Shown here piece after piece: positions 52,293 through 61,250 of a DNA stretch of 64,000 nt (positions within the stretch are counted from its first letter, which is position 1; each line of letters opens with the position of its first letter). A program made the position numbers and the translations under genes. Below the pieces are notes generated by a model. That model was not told where the DNA came from, ran no database searches, and worked only from the letters and a program-made list of their open reading frames with translations. The stretch is from SZUA-309 sp965215995. GTDB taxonomy: Bacteria; Pseudomonadota; Gammaproteobacteria; Pseudomonadales; Azotimanducaceae. The stretch covers positions 1,178,001-1,242,000 of the forward strand of contig OZ244128.1 of the NCBI GenBank assembly GCA_965215995.1, written 5' to 3'.

Positions 52293-55121
52293 GTGCATTT
52301 CGAGCGCAGCAGACTCAGTCAGGCTGTGGCTTCCGCCGTTGCAGCGGGCGCTACGACAACAGGGGCCGTTCAGGCCGCGGAAATCGAGGAAATCGTCGTC
52401 ACCGCCACCAAGCGGGCGGAGTCCATGGCGGACATACCGGTTTCCATCAACGCCCTCACCGGTGACACCCTCGAAGAGCTGGGGGTCAGCAACTTCGATG
52501 AATACGCTCAGTTCCTGACCAACGTGGTCAGCTCCGGCCGGGGGCCAGGGCAACGTGAGCTCTATGTACGGGGTGCTGCCACCGAGCAGTCCTCCATCAC
52601 CATCACCTCGGTCCAGGGTTCGGCGCCAGCGGTGGCGCTCTATCAGGACGAGCAACCCGTCTCCTTTGCCGGTCGTAATCTGGACGTGTATGCCACGGAT
52701 CTGGAACGGATCGAAGTGCTTGCCGGCCCTCAGGGCACCCTGTTCGGCGCCAGCTCGCAGACGGGCACCGTGCGGTTGATCACTAACAAGCCGAGGATCG
52801 ACGGCGTCGAAGCCGGTTTCGACACCACGCTCAGCAGCACCAAAGGCGGGGAGCCGAGCACGGCAGTCACCGCCTTCCTGAACTTGCCGTTGACCGAGAA
52901 GCTGGCCTTTCGCGTGGCCGCCTTCAACGACCGCGCCGGTGGTTGGATCGACAACGACCTCGGCACCTACCAAGGCGATATCGAGGTGATGAACCGAAAC
53001 GCAATCGCTGCCCGAATCTGCTCCGGATCAGCGGAAGACCCCGCCGAGTGTCTCGGCGAGCGGGCGAACATGGCCGTGGCGGACAACAGCAATCTGGTGG
53101 AGAAGGACTTCAACGAGGCCATCTACAGCGGTGCCCGACTCGGTCTCTCCTATCTGATCAATGATGACTGGGATGTGCTGCTGCAGCACACCAACCAGAC
53201 CCTGAAGACAGAAGGCGTGTTCGAGTATGACCCGGTGCTCGATGACGAAACGGCGGTGAACCGATTCACGCCGAGTCGTAATCAGGACGAGTTCGGCCTC
53301 ACCACCTGGACCCTGAACGGTCGCATCGGCATGCTCGATCTGGTCTACACGGGTGGTTATCTCGATCGGGACGTGTTCTACACTCAGGACTACACGGGCT
53401 ACACCAACGGCGGCGGCTACCAGGCCTACTACCTCTGCACCGGAAATGGCTACACCAGCTACACCGACTGCTACGACCCCACCAAGCAGTACCTGGGTAA
53501 CACCACCAGCGAGCGCTTCACCAACGAGTTCCGCATCAGCACGGACCCGGCCAAGCGCTGGCGGGTGACTGCCGGCATCTTCATCGATGACCAGAAGACC
53601 GAATCGGATGGTCAGTTCCAGTACTTCGGTGCCGATGAGGCAGGATACAACGTTGCGTCGGCGCCTGGCACGATCACCGAGCCGGCGAACTCGGCGCCGA
53701 CCTCCAGCAATATCGTCAGCACCGTGGACGGCGTGACCGACCCCTTCGGTCGCGGTCCATCGACCACCTTCGTCAACAGCTTCACGCGCCAGGAAGACCA
53801 GATTGCGTTTTTCGGCGAGTTCGGCTTCGACATCACCGATTCGATCTCTTTCACCGTGGGGGCCCGGCACTATGACATCGACTACGAGTTCACCGGCTCC
53901 ACCGGTTCGTCCTTCGGCTGTAAGTTCTACACGGGCGAAGGTCTTTGCGACGGTCAGAGCTTCGACAATCGGGTGACGGAGCGGCTGGACGCCCTGGGCC
54001 AGTATGCGAGCTCAGGCGACATTGCAGACCTTGAGACCTTTTTCAGCGCCGAAAACGCTCAGGCGATTGAGGATGGGGTCAACGACGGCAGTTTCTATGT
54101 CGATGGCTTCAAGAGCAACGGCGTGATCAACCAGAAAGACACCATCTGGCGGGGTACCCTGAGCTGGAACATGTCTGACGACATGATGCTGTTCGGTGCC
54201 TATTCAGAGGGCTTCCGTCCGCAGACGGCCAATCGTAACGCTGGTACACGCGCGAACAATCAGGAGGGCGTTTACGAAGGCTACCTGGTCCCGGCGATAG
54301 CCCAGACAGACGAGCTCGAGAACTTCGAGATCGGCTTCAAGGGCAGCTTCCTCGAGCGCACCCTGCAGCTCAACGCGACCATCTACAAGACCGAGATCGA
54401 CGATCTGCAGATCTCCCGGTTCGATCCCGCGAACGTCGCCTTCCTCGTCTTCATCGAGAATGCGGGCGACGCCGAGGTTGAAGGTCTCGATCTCGACTTC
54501 ACCTGGCTGATCGGCGACCGCTGGACGGTCTCCGGCGGTATGAGCTTCGTCGACAACAAACTTTCCCGGGTGAATCCGCAGCTCGAGGAGATCGTGGTGC
54601 CGGTCGGTAGCCGACTGCCCTGGACGCCTGAGTTCCGAGGCAATTTGCGGGCGCGCTACGACTTCCCCATCGAAGGCTTTCAGGCCGACGGCTGGTTCCA
54701 GGCGGCGCTGGTCTACACCGGTGATTCCCGGGCCACGTCCACCTGTAATGCTTACTTCGTGGAAGACGTGACCACGCAGGTCTTCGGCAACGGCTCCGGG
54801 CTCAAGATAAAGGAAGAGGGTGGCTTCTGCGGCACGCCGCTGACCGGCGACGATCTGACGTCCGTGACCAACCCGGACTTCATTGACATGGATTCCAATG
54901 GCGATACCCGCTTCAAGGCGGCTCGCTACGAGCAGGAAGCCTACGCGCTGGTAGACGTATCGGCTGGCATTCGCCGGGACGGCTGGACGGCCGAGCTTTT
55001 CATCAACAACCTGTTCGATGAGAGTGCGCAGCTGAACGTTAACGCCGTCGACTACACGCCGAGCGTCAGCACAAACCGGCCTCGTACCGTTGGCCTGCGT
55101 TTCGGCTATCGCTTCCAGTAA
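52293..55121 (+). CDS. TonB-dependent receptor
   Basis: This is a 942-residue outer-membrane receptor. A signal peptide with a weak hydrophobic core (AVASAVAAGATTTGAVQA) is followed directly by a TonB-box-like EIEEIVVTATKRAE. The plug includes RGPGQRELYVRGA and LAGPQGTLFGASSQTGTVR, and the barrel ends in a C-terminal Phe-rich strand (TVGLRFGYRFQ). It is of the large sphingomonad/marine type that imports organic molecules. The GTG start is supported by GGAGAG ten bases upstream. The extended insertions around residues 440-490 and 560-600 probably form extracellular loops. The ligand is unknown. Confidence 0.88.
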   Translation: MHFERSRLSQAVASAVAAGATTTGAVQAAEIEEIVVTATKRAESMADIPVSINALTGDTLEELGVSNFDEYAQFLTNVVSSGRGPGQRELYVRGAATEQSSITITSVQGSAPAVALYQDEQPVSFAGRNLDVYATDLERIEVLAGPQGTLFGASSQTGTVRLITNKPRIDGVEAGFDTTLSSTKGGEPSTAVTAFLNLPLTEKLAFRVAAFNDRAGGWIDNDLGTYQGDIEVMNRNAIAARICSGSAEDPAECLGERANMAVADNSNLVEKDFNEAIYSGARLGLSYLINDDWDVLLQHTNQTLKTEGVFEYDPVLDDETAVNRFTPSRNQDEFGLTTWTLNGRIGMLDLVYTGGYLDRDVFYTQDYTGYTNGGGYQAYYLCTGNGYTSYTDCYDPTKQYLGNTTSERFTNEFRISTDPAKRWRVTAGIFIDDQKTESDGQFQYFGADEAGYNVASAPGTITEPANSAPTSSNIVSTVDGVTDPFGRGPSTTFVNSFTRQEDQIAFFGEFGFDITDSISFTVGARHYDIDYEFTGSTGSSFGCKFYTGEGLCDGQSFDNRVTERLDALGQYASSGDIADLETFFSAENAQAIEDGVNDGSFYVDGFKSNGVINQKDTIWRGTLSWNMSDDMMLFGAYSEGFRPQTANRNAGTRANNQEGVYEGYLVPAIAQTDELENFEIGFKGSFLERTLQLNATIYKTEIDDLQISRFDPANVAFLVFIENAGDAEVEGLDLDFTWLIGDRWTVSGGMSFVDNKLSRVNPQLEEIVVPVGSRLPWTPEFRGNLRARYDFPIEGFQADGWFQAALVYTGDSRATSTCNAYFVEDVTTQVFGNGSGLKIKEEGGFCGTPLTGDDLTSVTNPDFIDMDSNGDTRFKAARYEQEAYALVDVSAGIRRDGWTAELFINNLFDESAQLNVNAVDYTPSVSTNRPRTVGLRFGYRFQ

Positions 55122-55138
55122 CCGTTTGCCCTGCCGGG

Positions 55139-55165
55139 GCGGGATGGGCATTGTACCCGTCCCGC
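55139..55165 (+). other. Stem-loop between the TonB receptor and the sulfotransferase gene
   Basis: GCGGGATGGG pairs with CCCGTCCCGC over ten base pairs (one G-U) around a seven-base loop, 17 bases after the receptor stop. No U-run follows, so a classical intrinsic terminator is not supported. It may stabilise the receptor mRNA end or attenuate the downstream gene, whose ATG is 20 bases further. Confidence 0.55.
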
Positions 55166-55184
55166 ACCAACAGCTGTTATTACC

Positions 55185-57203
55185 ATGCCTGAAGCCGAGC
55201 TGATCGATTCGCTCAAGCGCGGTCGTGCGCTCATCGAGCAGAGTCAGTTCGAAACCGCGGAAGCGGAGCTGATCAGAGCGATATCCGTGAACGTCACTTC
55301 CGACAGGCTGCCCGATGCGCTTTATCTCATTGCCGTGGCTCAGCGATATCAGCGCAAGCTGGAACACGCCGGCAAGACTCTGCGCGAGTTGCTCAGCCTG
55401 CAGCCGGAAAATGCCCGGGCCTGGCAGGAGCGCGGCCACGTCTGTCTGTCTGAGAATGATCTGGAGACTGCCCGCACTGCCTATGAGCAGGCGGTGCGCA
55501 GAAATCCGGCGCTGCTAGCCAGCTGGAAGGCACTCACCAATCTGTATGGCATGACGGGACTCGGCGAGCAGACCAGTCTGGCCAGACAGGAGGTCGCCTA
55601 CCTGGAAGCCCTGCCCGATGAGTTGCTCGGCGTGTTGAGCCTGATCAACGAAGGCAAACTCTTCAAAGCGGATCAGCTCTGTCGAAACTTTCTCCGCAGC
55701 AACAAGCAGCACGTGGAGGGCATGCGTCTCCTGGCCATGATCGGCGAGCAGCTCGGCGTGCTCATGGATGCGGAGTTTCTGCTCGAAACCGCCCTGGAGC
55801 TGGAGCCCGGTTATTCACGTCTGCGTTATGACTACGCGAACCTGCTGCTGAAAATGCAGAAATTCGAAAAAGCGCGCGAGGAAACGGCTGCGCTGGTTGC
55901 CGCCGAGCCGGAAAATCTTCGCTATCTCGCCCTGCATGCCAACGCGCTGGCGGGCGTGGGTGAGCACGAGGCTGCCATTGAAGCCTACAACACCGTGATC
56001 GGCGAGCGTCCTGGTCAGTTCGTGCTGCACGTCATGCGCGGGCATGCCGAGAAAACGATCGGGCATCTCCAGGATGCCGTCGCGTCCTACCAGGCAGCCT
56101 CTGAGATGCAGCCGCTTTACGGCGATGCGTACTGGTCGCTGGCCAACACCAAGACTTACCGGTTCGCGCGGGACGAGATCGAGCAGATGCGGCGTGCGGA
56201 AGCCGACGAGCGAATCGGCGTGGATGACCGCATCCACATGTGCTTCGCACTCGGCAAAGCACTCGAAGATGCAGGCGAGTACGAGGAGTCGTTCACTTTC
56301 TACGAGCGGGGAAATCTGCTCAAGCAGGGCGTCGTCAAACATCGACGGGATTTCCTGGAGATACGGGTGCAGGCGCAGAAAGCCGTGTGCACACACGAGC
56401 TCTTTCACGAACGGGAAGGTGTTGGGTGCCCGGCGCCGGATCCGGTCTTCATCGTCGGCCTGCCAAGAGCCGGTTCCACGCTGCTCGAGCAGATACTCGC
56501 CTCGCACTCCATGGTGGACGGCACCATGGAACTGCCCCAGATCATTGCGCTCTCGCAGCGCCTGCGCGGTCCGGTCGGGCAGACGGCGGAAAGTGAGAAG
56601 AATCCCCGCTACCCGCAGATCCTCGCGGAGCTGGACCACGACTATTTCCGCCGCTTCGGCGAGCAGTTCGTTGAAGAGACGCGCGTCTATCGCCAGGGCG
56701 CGCCGTTGTTCATCGATAAGAACCCGAACAACTTCTTCCATCTCGGCCTGATCAAGCTGATTCTGCCGCACGCCAAGGTGATCGATGCGCGACGGCATCC
56801 CATGTCCTGCTGCTTCAGTGGTTTCAAGCAGCTGTTCGGCCAGGGCCAGGAGTTCTCCTATGGCCTGCAAGAGATCGGCGACTACTACCGGCGCTACGTG
56901 GAGCTGATGGATCACTGGGACGAGGTCCTGCCCGGGTTCGTGCTGCGCGTGCAGCACGAGGACGTGGTAGACGACCTCGAGAACCAGATCCGGCGCATGC
57001 TGGACTTCTGCGGCCTGCCCTTCGAGCAATCCTGTCTCGAGTTTCACAGAACGGAGCGGAGCGTGCGCACCCCGAGCTCGGAACAGGTGCGTCAGCCCAT
57101 CTACCGCTCGGGCCTGGATGCCTGGGAGAACTACGCACGCTGGCTGGAGCCGCTCAAGCGAGCCCTAGGGCCAGAGGTAAGAGCGCGCTACGGAGTCACC
57201 TAG
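55185..57203 (+). CDS. TPR-sulfotransferase
   Basis: This is a 672-residue protein. About residues 10-410 are tetratricopeptide repeats (for example NARAWQERGHVCLSENDLET). The C-terminal part is a PAPS-dependent sulfotransferase domain: FIVGLPRAGSTLLEQILASH holds the 5'-phosphosulfate loop (near residue 425) and DARRHPMSCCFSGFKQLF the 3'-phosphate region. It would transfer sulfate to a protein or glycan selected by the TPRs. This architecture is frequent in marine proteobacteria next to TonB receptors. Its end overlaps the convergent BCCT gene by four bases. Confidence 0.88.
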   Translation: MPEAELIDSLKRGRALIEQSQFETAEAELIRAISVNVTSDRLPDALYLIAVAQRYQRKLEHAGKTLRELLSLQPENARAWQERGHVCLSENDLETARTAYEQAVRRNPALLASWKALTNLYGMTGLGEQTSLARQEVAYLEALPDELLGVLSLINEGKLFKADQLCRNFLRSNKQHVEGMRLLAMIGEQLGVLMDAEFLLETALELEPGYSRLRYDYANLLLKMQKFEKAREETAALVAAEPENLRYLALHANALAGVGEHEAAIEAYNTVIGERPGQFVLHVMRGHAEKTIGHLQDAVASYQAASEMQPLYGDAYWSLANTKTYRFARDEIEQMRRAEADERIGVDDRIHMCFALGKALEDAGEYEESFTFYERGNLLKQGVVKHRRDFLEIRVQAQKAVCTHELFHEREGVGCPAPDPVFIVGLPRAGSTLLEQILASHSMVDGTMELPQIIALSQRLRGPVGQTAESEKNPRYPQILAELDHDYFRRFGEQFVEETRVYRQGAPLFIDKNPNNFFHLGLIKLILPHAKVIDARRHPMSCCFSGFKQLFGQGQEFSYGLQEIGDYYRRYVELMDHWDEVLPGFVLRVQHEDVVDDLENQIRRMLDFCGLPFEQSCLEFHRTERSVRTPSSEQVRQPIYRSGLDAWENYARWLEPLKRALGPEVRARYGVT

Positions 57204-59212
57204 CGCAGCATATGTAGAAAGTGCCTGTGCTTTTCGTACTGTTCGGTGATGTCGTGGGCGATCTGCTCGCTCGTCCGGCCCATGATGTCGTAGTCCTGGC
57301 TGCCTTCGCTCAGGTGCACCTCAGCCCGATGGTAGGTTTCCTCGGCGCTGAGCTTCTCCATGGCCATGCCGATCAGCGCTTCGTCCGGCAACGGATGCTC
57401 CCGATTCACCACCTCGTAGACAAAATCGATCTCGTCACCGTGAGCGATCTCCAGACGCACACTACCACCCTGGTCAATGTCCGAGGTTACGCGGGCGTCC
57501 AGGCCGTGGCGCTTCAACTCCTCGCTGAAGGCGCGCATGGCTGGCAGCGCGAGCTCCCGCTGAAATCGTGACACCTCGGCATCGTTCGGGTGGCGGAGCA
57601 GCAGCGTGAGCCGATCCTGCCAGGCAACCTCCGGACCCGAGACTGTCGGCGATGGTGTGGCGGCAAGCAGCGATTCGCGTTTGGCGTGATCCACGTAGAG
57701 TGCTTTGCTGAAGCCCCAGGTGCCCGCCAGAACAGCCAGGGAGAATGGCAGGGCGCTGGCGATGACGGCCGTCTGCAGCGCAGCCAGCCCGCCCGCGAGC
57801 AGCAGCACTATGGCCGTGATTCCGATGGTCGCCATCCAGAACACACGGCGACTGGCGGGCGTGTGGTCGGAACCACCTGAAGAAAGCATGTTCAGCACCA
57901 AAGCGCCCGAGTCGGCCGAGGTCACGAAGAACACTACCACCATCAGGATGGCCAGCAGCGAAAGGAATTCCGTGGCCGGAAACTGCTCGAAGAACTGGAA
58001 CAGGGCCACCGATTCGTCTGCCTGCACGGCGGCACCGAGCTCGGGCAGCCCCTGATTCATGATCAGGTCGATCGCGCTGTTGCCGAACACGGTCATCCAG
58101 AGAAAGGTGAACGCCACCGGACCCAGCAGCGCGCCAACGACGAACTGACGCAGGGTTCGGCCGCGGGATATCCTCGCGATGAACAACCCCACGAACGGCG
58201 CCCAGCTTATCCACCAGCCCCAGTAGAAGATGGTCCAGCCGCCGAGCCAGTCGGTCGGCTCGTAGGCGTAGAGGTTGAACGTTTTACTGACGAGTTCCGT
58301 TAGATAACCGCCCGTATTCTGCATCAGCGCCTGCAGGAGCAGAACGGTAGGACCCACGGCGAGTACGGCTATGAGCAGGAGCACGGCGAGCACGATATTA
58401 ATCTCGGACAGGCGTCTGATTCCCTTGTCGAGTCCGAGTAGCACCGAGACGGTGGCGATTGCGGTGGTGGCGAGAATGAGGCCGATCTGTACGGCCTGAT
58501 TTTTCGGAATATCGAATAGATGATTCAGCCCCGAGTTGATCTGGTCGACGCCGAAGCCGAGCGAGGTCGCCACGCCAAAGGTCGTGCTGATGATGGCGAA
58601 CACATCCACGGACGTGCCCATGGGTCCGTAAATCCGCTCGCCGATGAGCGGATAAAGAGCGGAGCGGAGGGTTAGTGGGAGATCGTGCCTGAAGCTGAAG
58701 TAGGCCAGGATCAGTGCAACGATGGCGTAGATTGCCCAGGCGTGCAGCCCCCAGTGGAAGAAAGTGAGCTTCATGGCCTCCCGGGCCGAGGCGACGTTGC
58801 CCGGGTCACCTTTCGGCGGCGACAGGAAGTGCATGACGGGCTCGGCGACACCGAAGAACATGAGGCCGATACCCATGCCGGCGGCGAACATCATGGCGAA
58901 CCAGGAGATTGACGAGTACTCCGGTTCGGAGTGGTCGGGGCCGAGCTTGATCTGTCCGTAGCTCGAACAGGCGAACACCAGAACGCTGATCAGGATGACG
59001 GCCACCACAAGCACGTAGTACCAGCTCGCATTGGCGATGATGGCGCTCTGCATGCTGGCGAACAGCGATTCCATCGCGCTCGGGAAAATCGCAGCCAGCA
59101 AGAGAACGACGGACAAAAGAACGGTGGAAGAAACGAATACTGGTCGATCCAGCTCAGCAAACGCTGTGTTGGAAGGTTGCATGCAGCTCCGGGCTGTAAC
59201 GGGAGAATCCAT
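57200..59212 (-). CDS. BCCT-family choline/betaine transporter, BetT-like
   Basis: This is a 670-residue symporter with twelve helices. The core signature YWGWWISWAPFVGLFIARIS contains the Trp-rich helix 8 of the family. After helix 12 there is a long hydrophilic C-terminal domain (about 150 residues) as in E. coli BetT, where it takes part in osmotic regulation. It should import choline, glycine betaine or a related quaternary amine. No bet biosynthetic gene is near. GAAGGT precedes the chosen ATG. Confidence 0.88.
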   Translation of the reverse strand: MDSPVTARSCMQPSNTAFAELDRPVFVSSTVLLSVVLLLAAIFPSAMESLFASMQSAIIANASWYYVLVVAVILISVLVFACSSYGQIKLGPDHSEPEYSSISWFAMMFAAGMGIGLMFFGVAEPVMHFLSPPKGDPGNVASAREAMKLTFFHWGLHAWAIYAIVALILAYFSFRHDLPLTLRSALYPLIGERIYGPMGTSVDVFAIISTTFGVATSLGFGVDQINSGLNHLFDIPKNQAVQIGLILATTAIATVSVLLGLDKGIRRLSEINIVLAVLLLIAVLAVGPTVLLLQALMQNTGGYLTELVSKTFNLYAYEPTDWLGGWTIFYWGWWISWAPFVGLFIARISRGRTLRQFVVGALLGPVAFTFLWMTVFGNSAIDLIMNQGLPELGAAVQADESVALFQFFEQFPATEFLSLLAILMVVVFFVTSADSGALVLNMLSSGGSDHTPASRRVFWMATIGITAIVLLLAGGLAALQTAVIASALPFSLAVLAGTWGFSKALYVDHAKRESLLAATPSPTVSGPEVAWQDRLTLLLRHPNDAEVSRFQRELALPAMRAFSEELKRHGLDARVTSDIDQGGSVRLEIAHGDEIDFVYEVVNREHPLPDEALIGMAMEKLSAEETYHRAEVHLSEGSQDYDIMGRTSEQIAHDITEQYEKHRHFLHMLR

Positions 59213-59340
59213 ACCTTCAGGTTTCTGCAGCGCGATTTCAAGCTGAGCGGAAGCTCGAAGCCCGGATGCTTGAAGGTCCGGACCAACAACTGTCTCTCAC
59301 TGATACAGATGCCCGCTCGATGAAGAGCCGGGGTGACGGC

Positions 59341-59397
59341 TACCTGGTCGCGGTCGGTGTTTCCGTACTTGCATCAATGTAGCGCCTCGCCCGGGCA
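59341..59397 (+). pseudogene. Scrap of the DHA2 carrier gene's 3' end
   Basis: The stretch TACCTGGTCGCG, then GTCGGTGTTTCCGTACTTGC and ATCAA, followed by GCCTCGCCCGGGC, matches the end of the DHA2 carrier gene (51300-51394) with an internal loss of about 15 bases and a further gap. It shares the T in GTACTTGC with the copy at 60571-61250, not with the parent gene. It marks the left side of the higBA/NYN segment. Confidence 0.7.
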
Positions 59398-59669
59398 ACG
59401 AGACTTCAGCACAATTTCTCCAAGCCTTCTTTTGTTGCATGCGCCACAGCAAGAGGCTGGGCTTGGCACCCGCGACTTTAAAGAAACCCGCAGATTAGCA
59501 GACCACTCATCGGATCCATAAATTCATCTAAATCAATAAGTTACCGAGACGCCCGTTGCAGCCAAGTGCCTCACGACGCACAACCGTACAGACCCGATCC
59601 CCGCAAAAGTCCCACACGTTCAACCGTCAGCTACGCTTGCAGACAACCCAACGGAGCTGCTAATCTTTC

Positions 59670-59679
59670 CGGTATACCG
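59670..59679. promoter_or_regulatory. Palindrome upstream of higB
   Basis: CGGTATACCG is a perfect ten-base palindrome 30 bases before the higB ATG, near TATACC and GTAATAC sequences that could be part of the promoter. HigA-type antitoxins bind palindromes at such positions. Confidence 0.45.
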
Positions 59680-59709
59680 AATAGTGTAATACATGCAACG
59701 AAACAGTAG

Positions 59710-60006
59710 ATGATTGTCAGTCTCAAGGGCAAAGTTGCCAAAGATATCTGGACGACAAATCAGTCCAAGACGTTGCCCAGAGACCTTTGGATCAGAGCTA
59801 AAGCGCTGCTCACGATCATGCACGCAACGACGACCCTTGATGACTTACGGATACAGGGGGAACCCCCAAACATCCGACTGCACAAACTACGTGGCGACCG
59901 ACGGGACTACTGGAGCGTTACGATCAAACTCCCGTGGTGCATCACCTTCAAATTCCAAAACGGCGAATTCTCGGAAGTAAAGATCGAGAACTACCATCGA
60001 GGATAG
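59710..60006 (+). CDS. higB: HigB-like mRNA interferase toxin
   Basis: This is a 98-residue toxin of the RelE/HigB superfamily. The C-terminal half, LHKLRGDRRDYWSVTIKLPW followed by CITFKFQNGEF and VKIENYH, is the family hallmark; the Tyr/Trp and the final His are typical functional positions. It would cleave mRNA at the ribosome when freed from HigA. Toxin-first order, as here, is usual for hig operons. The gap to higA is two bases. Confidence 0.9.
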   Translation: MIVSLKGKVAKDIWTTNQSKTLPRDLWIRAKALLTIMHATTTLDDLRIQGEPPNIRLHKLRGDRRDYWSVTIKLPWCITFKFQNGEFSEVKIENYHRG

Positions 60007-60008
60007 GC

Positions 60009-60269
60009 ATGATAGACAACCCACTACCTCTACACCCTGGCAAAGTGCTCGCTGAAGTTCACATGGCAGAGATGGGACTCAACCAATCCGATTTGGCGCG
60101 ACGCTGCGAGTGCTCGCCCCGTAAGATCAACGAAATCGTCAATGGCAAGCGTGGCATTTCACCGACGTTTGCGATTGTTCTCGAGTCTGTGCTGGGTACG
60201 AGTGCCGAAATGTGGGTGCGGATGCAAGCCGAATACGATCTATGGGAGGCACGCCAGCAAGTGGCGTGA
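60009..60269 (+). CDS. higA: HigA-like antitoxin, XRE-type
   Basis: This is an 86-residue antitoxin. It opens LPLHPGKVLAEVHMAEMGLN, and the PLHPGxxLxE start is diagnostic of HigA. A helix-turn-helix follows (QSDLARRCECSPRKINEIVN), then TSAEMWVRMQAEYDLWEA. I chose the ATG at 60009, after GAGGATAGGC; an upstream in-frame start would overlap higB heavily. It should bind HigB and repress the operon. Confidence 0.9.
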   Translation: MIDNPLPLHPGKVLAEVHMAEMGLNQSDLARRCECSPRKINEIVNGKRGISPTFAIVLESVLGTSAEMWVRMQAEYDLWEARQQVA

Positions 60270-60354
60270 CCAATGTGTCCGCAGGACCGTTCGAACTTGG
60301 CTCCCACAGCCCGCCCCACTACTATGCCCGCCTCATTCGACGCGATGACGTCAC

Positions 60355-60627
60355 ATGGAACGGATCGGCTTGTTTGTCGATGTGCAGAACATCTACTACA
60401 CCACACGGCACGCCTACGGCAGGCAGTTCGACTACCGCGCCCTCTGGAACGTCCTGGCCCGAGATAGCGTGATTGAAGTGGCCAACGCCTACGCCACCGA
60501 TCTTGGCGACGAAGGTCAGCGGAAGTTTCAGGCGGCGTTGCGACACATCGGTTTCACTGTGAAGCTCAAGTCGAGACACGCTCAACCGAACCGATCATTG
60601 CGCTGGATGTTTTCTCCGGTCCGGTAA
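60355..60627 (+). pseudogene. NYN-domain (PIN-like nuclease, LabA-type) gene, truncated
   Basis: The first 72 residues match the start of a NYN/DUF88 nuclease: RIGLFVDVQNIYYTTRHAYG (residues 3-22) with an Asp at position 9, followed by VANAYATD. From 60571 the frame runs into the DHA2 carrier copy in a different frame and ends after 18 unrelated residues. More than half of the usual domain, with further acidic catalytic residues, is missing, so activity is unlikely. It lies 85 bp after higA. Confidence 0.8.
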
Positions 60628-61250
60628 ACAGAGCATTGATCGCAGGGTTTCTGATGTCCATGGCGACGTTCGTGAACCTGTTCATCCTGCCGTTTTTCGT
60701 CTCTGAAGTCGTCGGTGCCAGTGCGCTGGTGCTCGGCATCCTGTTAACTCTCCCATCAATTGCATCAGCCGCCGCCTCTCCGGTAGCAGGCTGGTTATCC
60801 GATCGGTTTCCATCCGATCGCGTCGCGGCCGGGGCATTGTCGATCATACTGCTGGCCACGTACGGGTTCGTCGGTCTGGACGAAACATCAAGCGCCTATG
60901 ACGTAGGACTGCGCCTGGCAGCCTTCGGCATCGGGATGGGGTCGTTTCAGGCGAGCAACGCCAACAGCGTGATGGGCAACATCGCGACAACACGGCTGGG
61001 GACCGGTGCCGCGTTGGTCTCGCTGTCCATGAGTCTTGGGATGATCACCAGCGTCGGCATCATGACCGCCCTGTTTGACGCCTTCGAGACCGACGCCCTG
61101 GCCACCTCGGCAACCGAACATGCCGCTTTCGTTACCGCATTCTCACAGACCTACCTGGTCGCGACGGCACTGGTCGCGATCGGTGTTTCTGTACTTGCAT
61201 CAAATGGGTTTCGAAGCACCCAGCGAACAGAAACATAGAGCCTTGCCCGG
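60571..61250 (+). pseudogene. 5'-truncated copy of the DHA2 carrier gene
   Basis: This copy of 50714-51393 lacks codons 1-249 of the carrier. The open frame from 60573 reaches the stop at 61238 intact and differs from the parent in one residue (RSTQRTET versus RSTERTET). Eleven or so other codon differences are silent. A TTG at 60636 could start a 200-residue product with about six helices, but no ribosome site is visible. The left break joins the NYN gene at TCGAGAC. Confidence 0.88.

Larger units (their letters stand above)
59213..59709. other. AT-richer gene-free stretch between the BCCT gene and higB
   Basis: This 497-bp gap holds the leader of the BCCT gene, a scrap of the DHA2 carrier's 3' end (59341-59397) and a palindrome before higB. 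Between about 59400 and 59660 I see no coding frame with support, no tRNA and no integrase remnant. Composition is more AT-rich than the flanks, which suits imported DNA. Confidence 0.6.

Noticed and set aside
59400..59660. Possible integrase attachment site or tRNA remnant beside higBA
   Set aside because: No cloverleaf, no integrase frame and no direct repeat with a tRNA end could be found.
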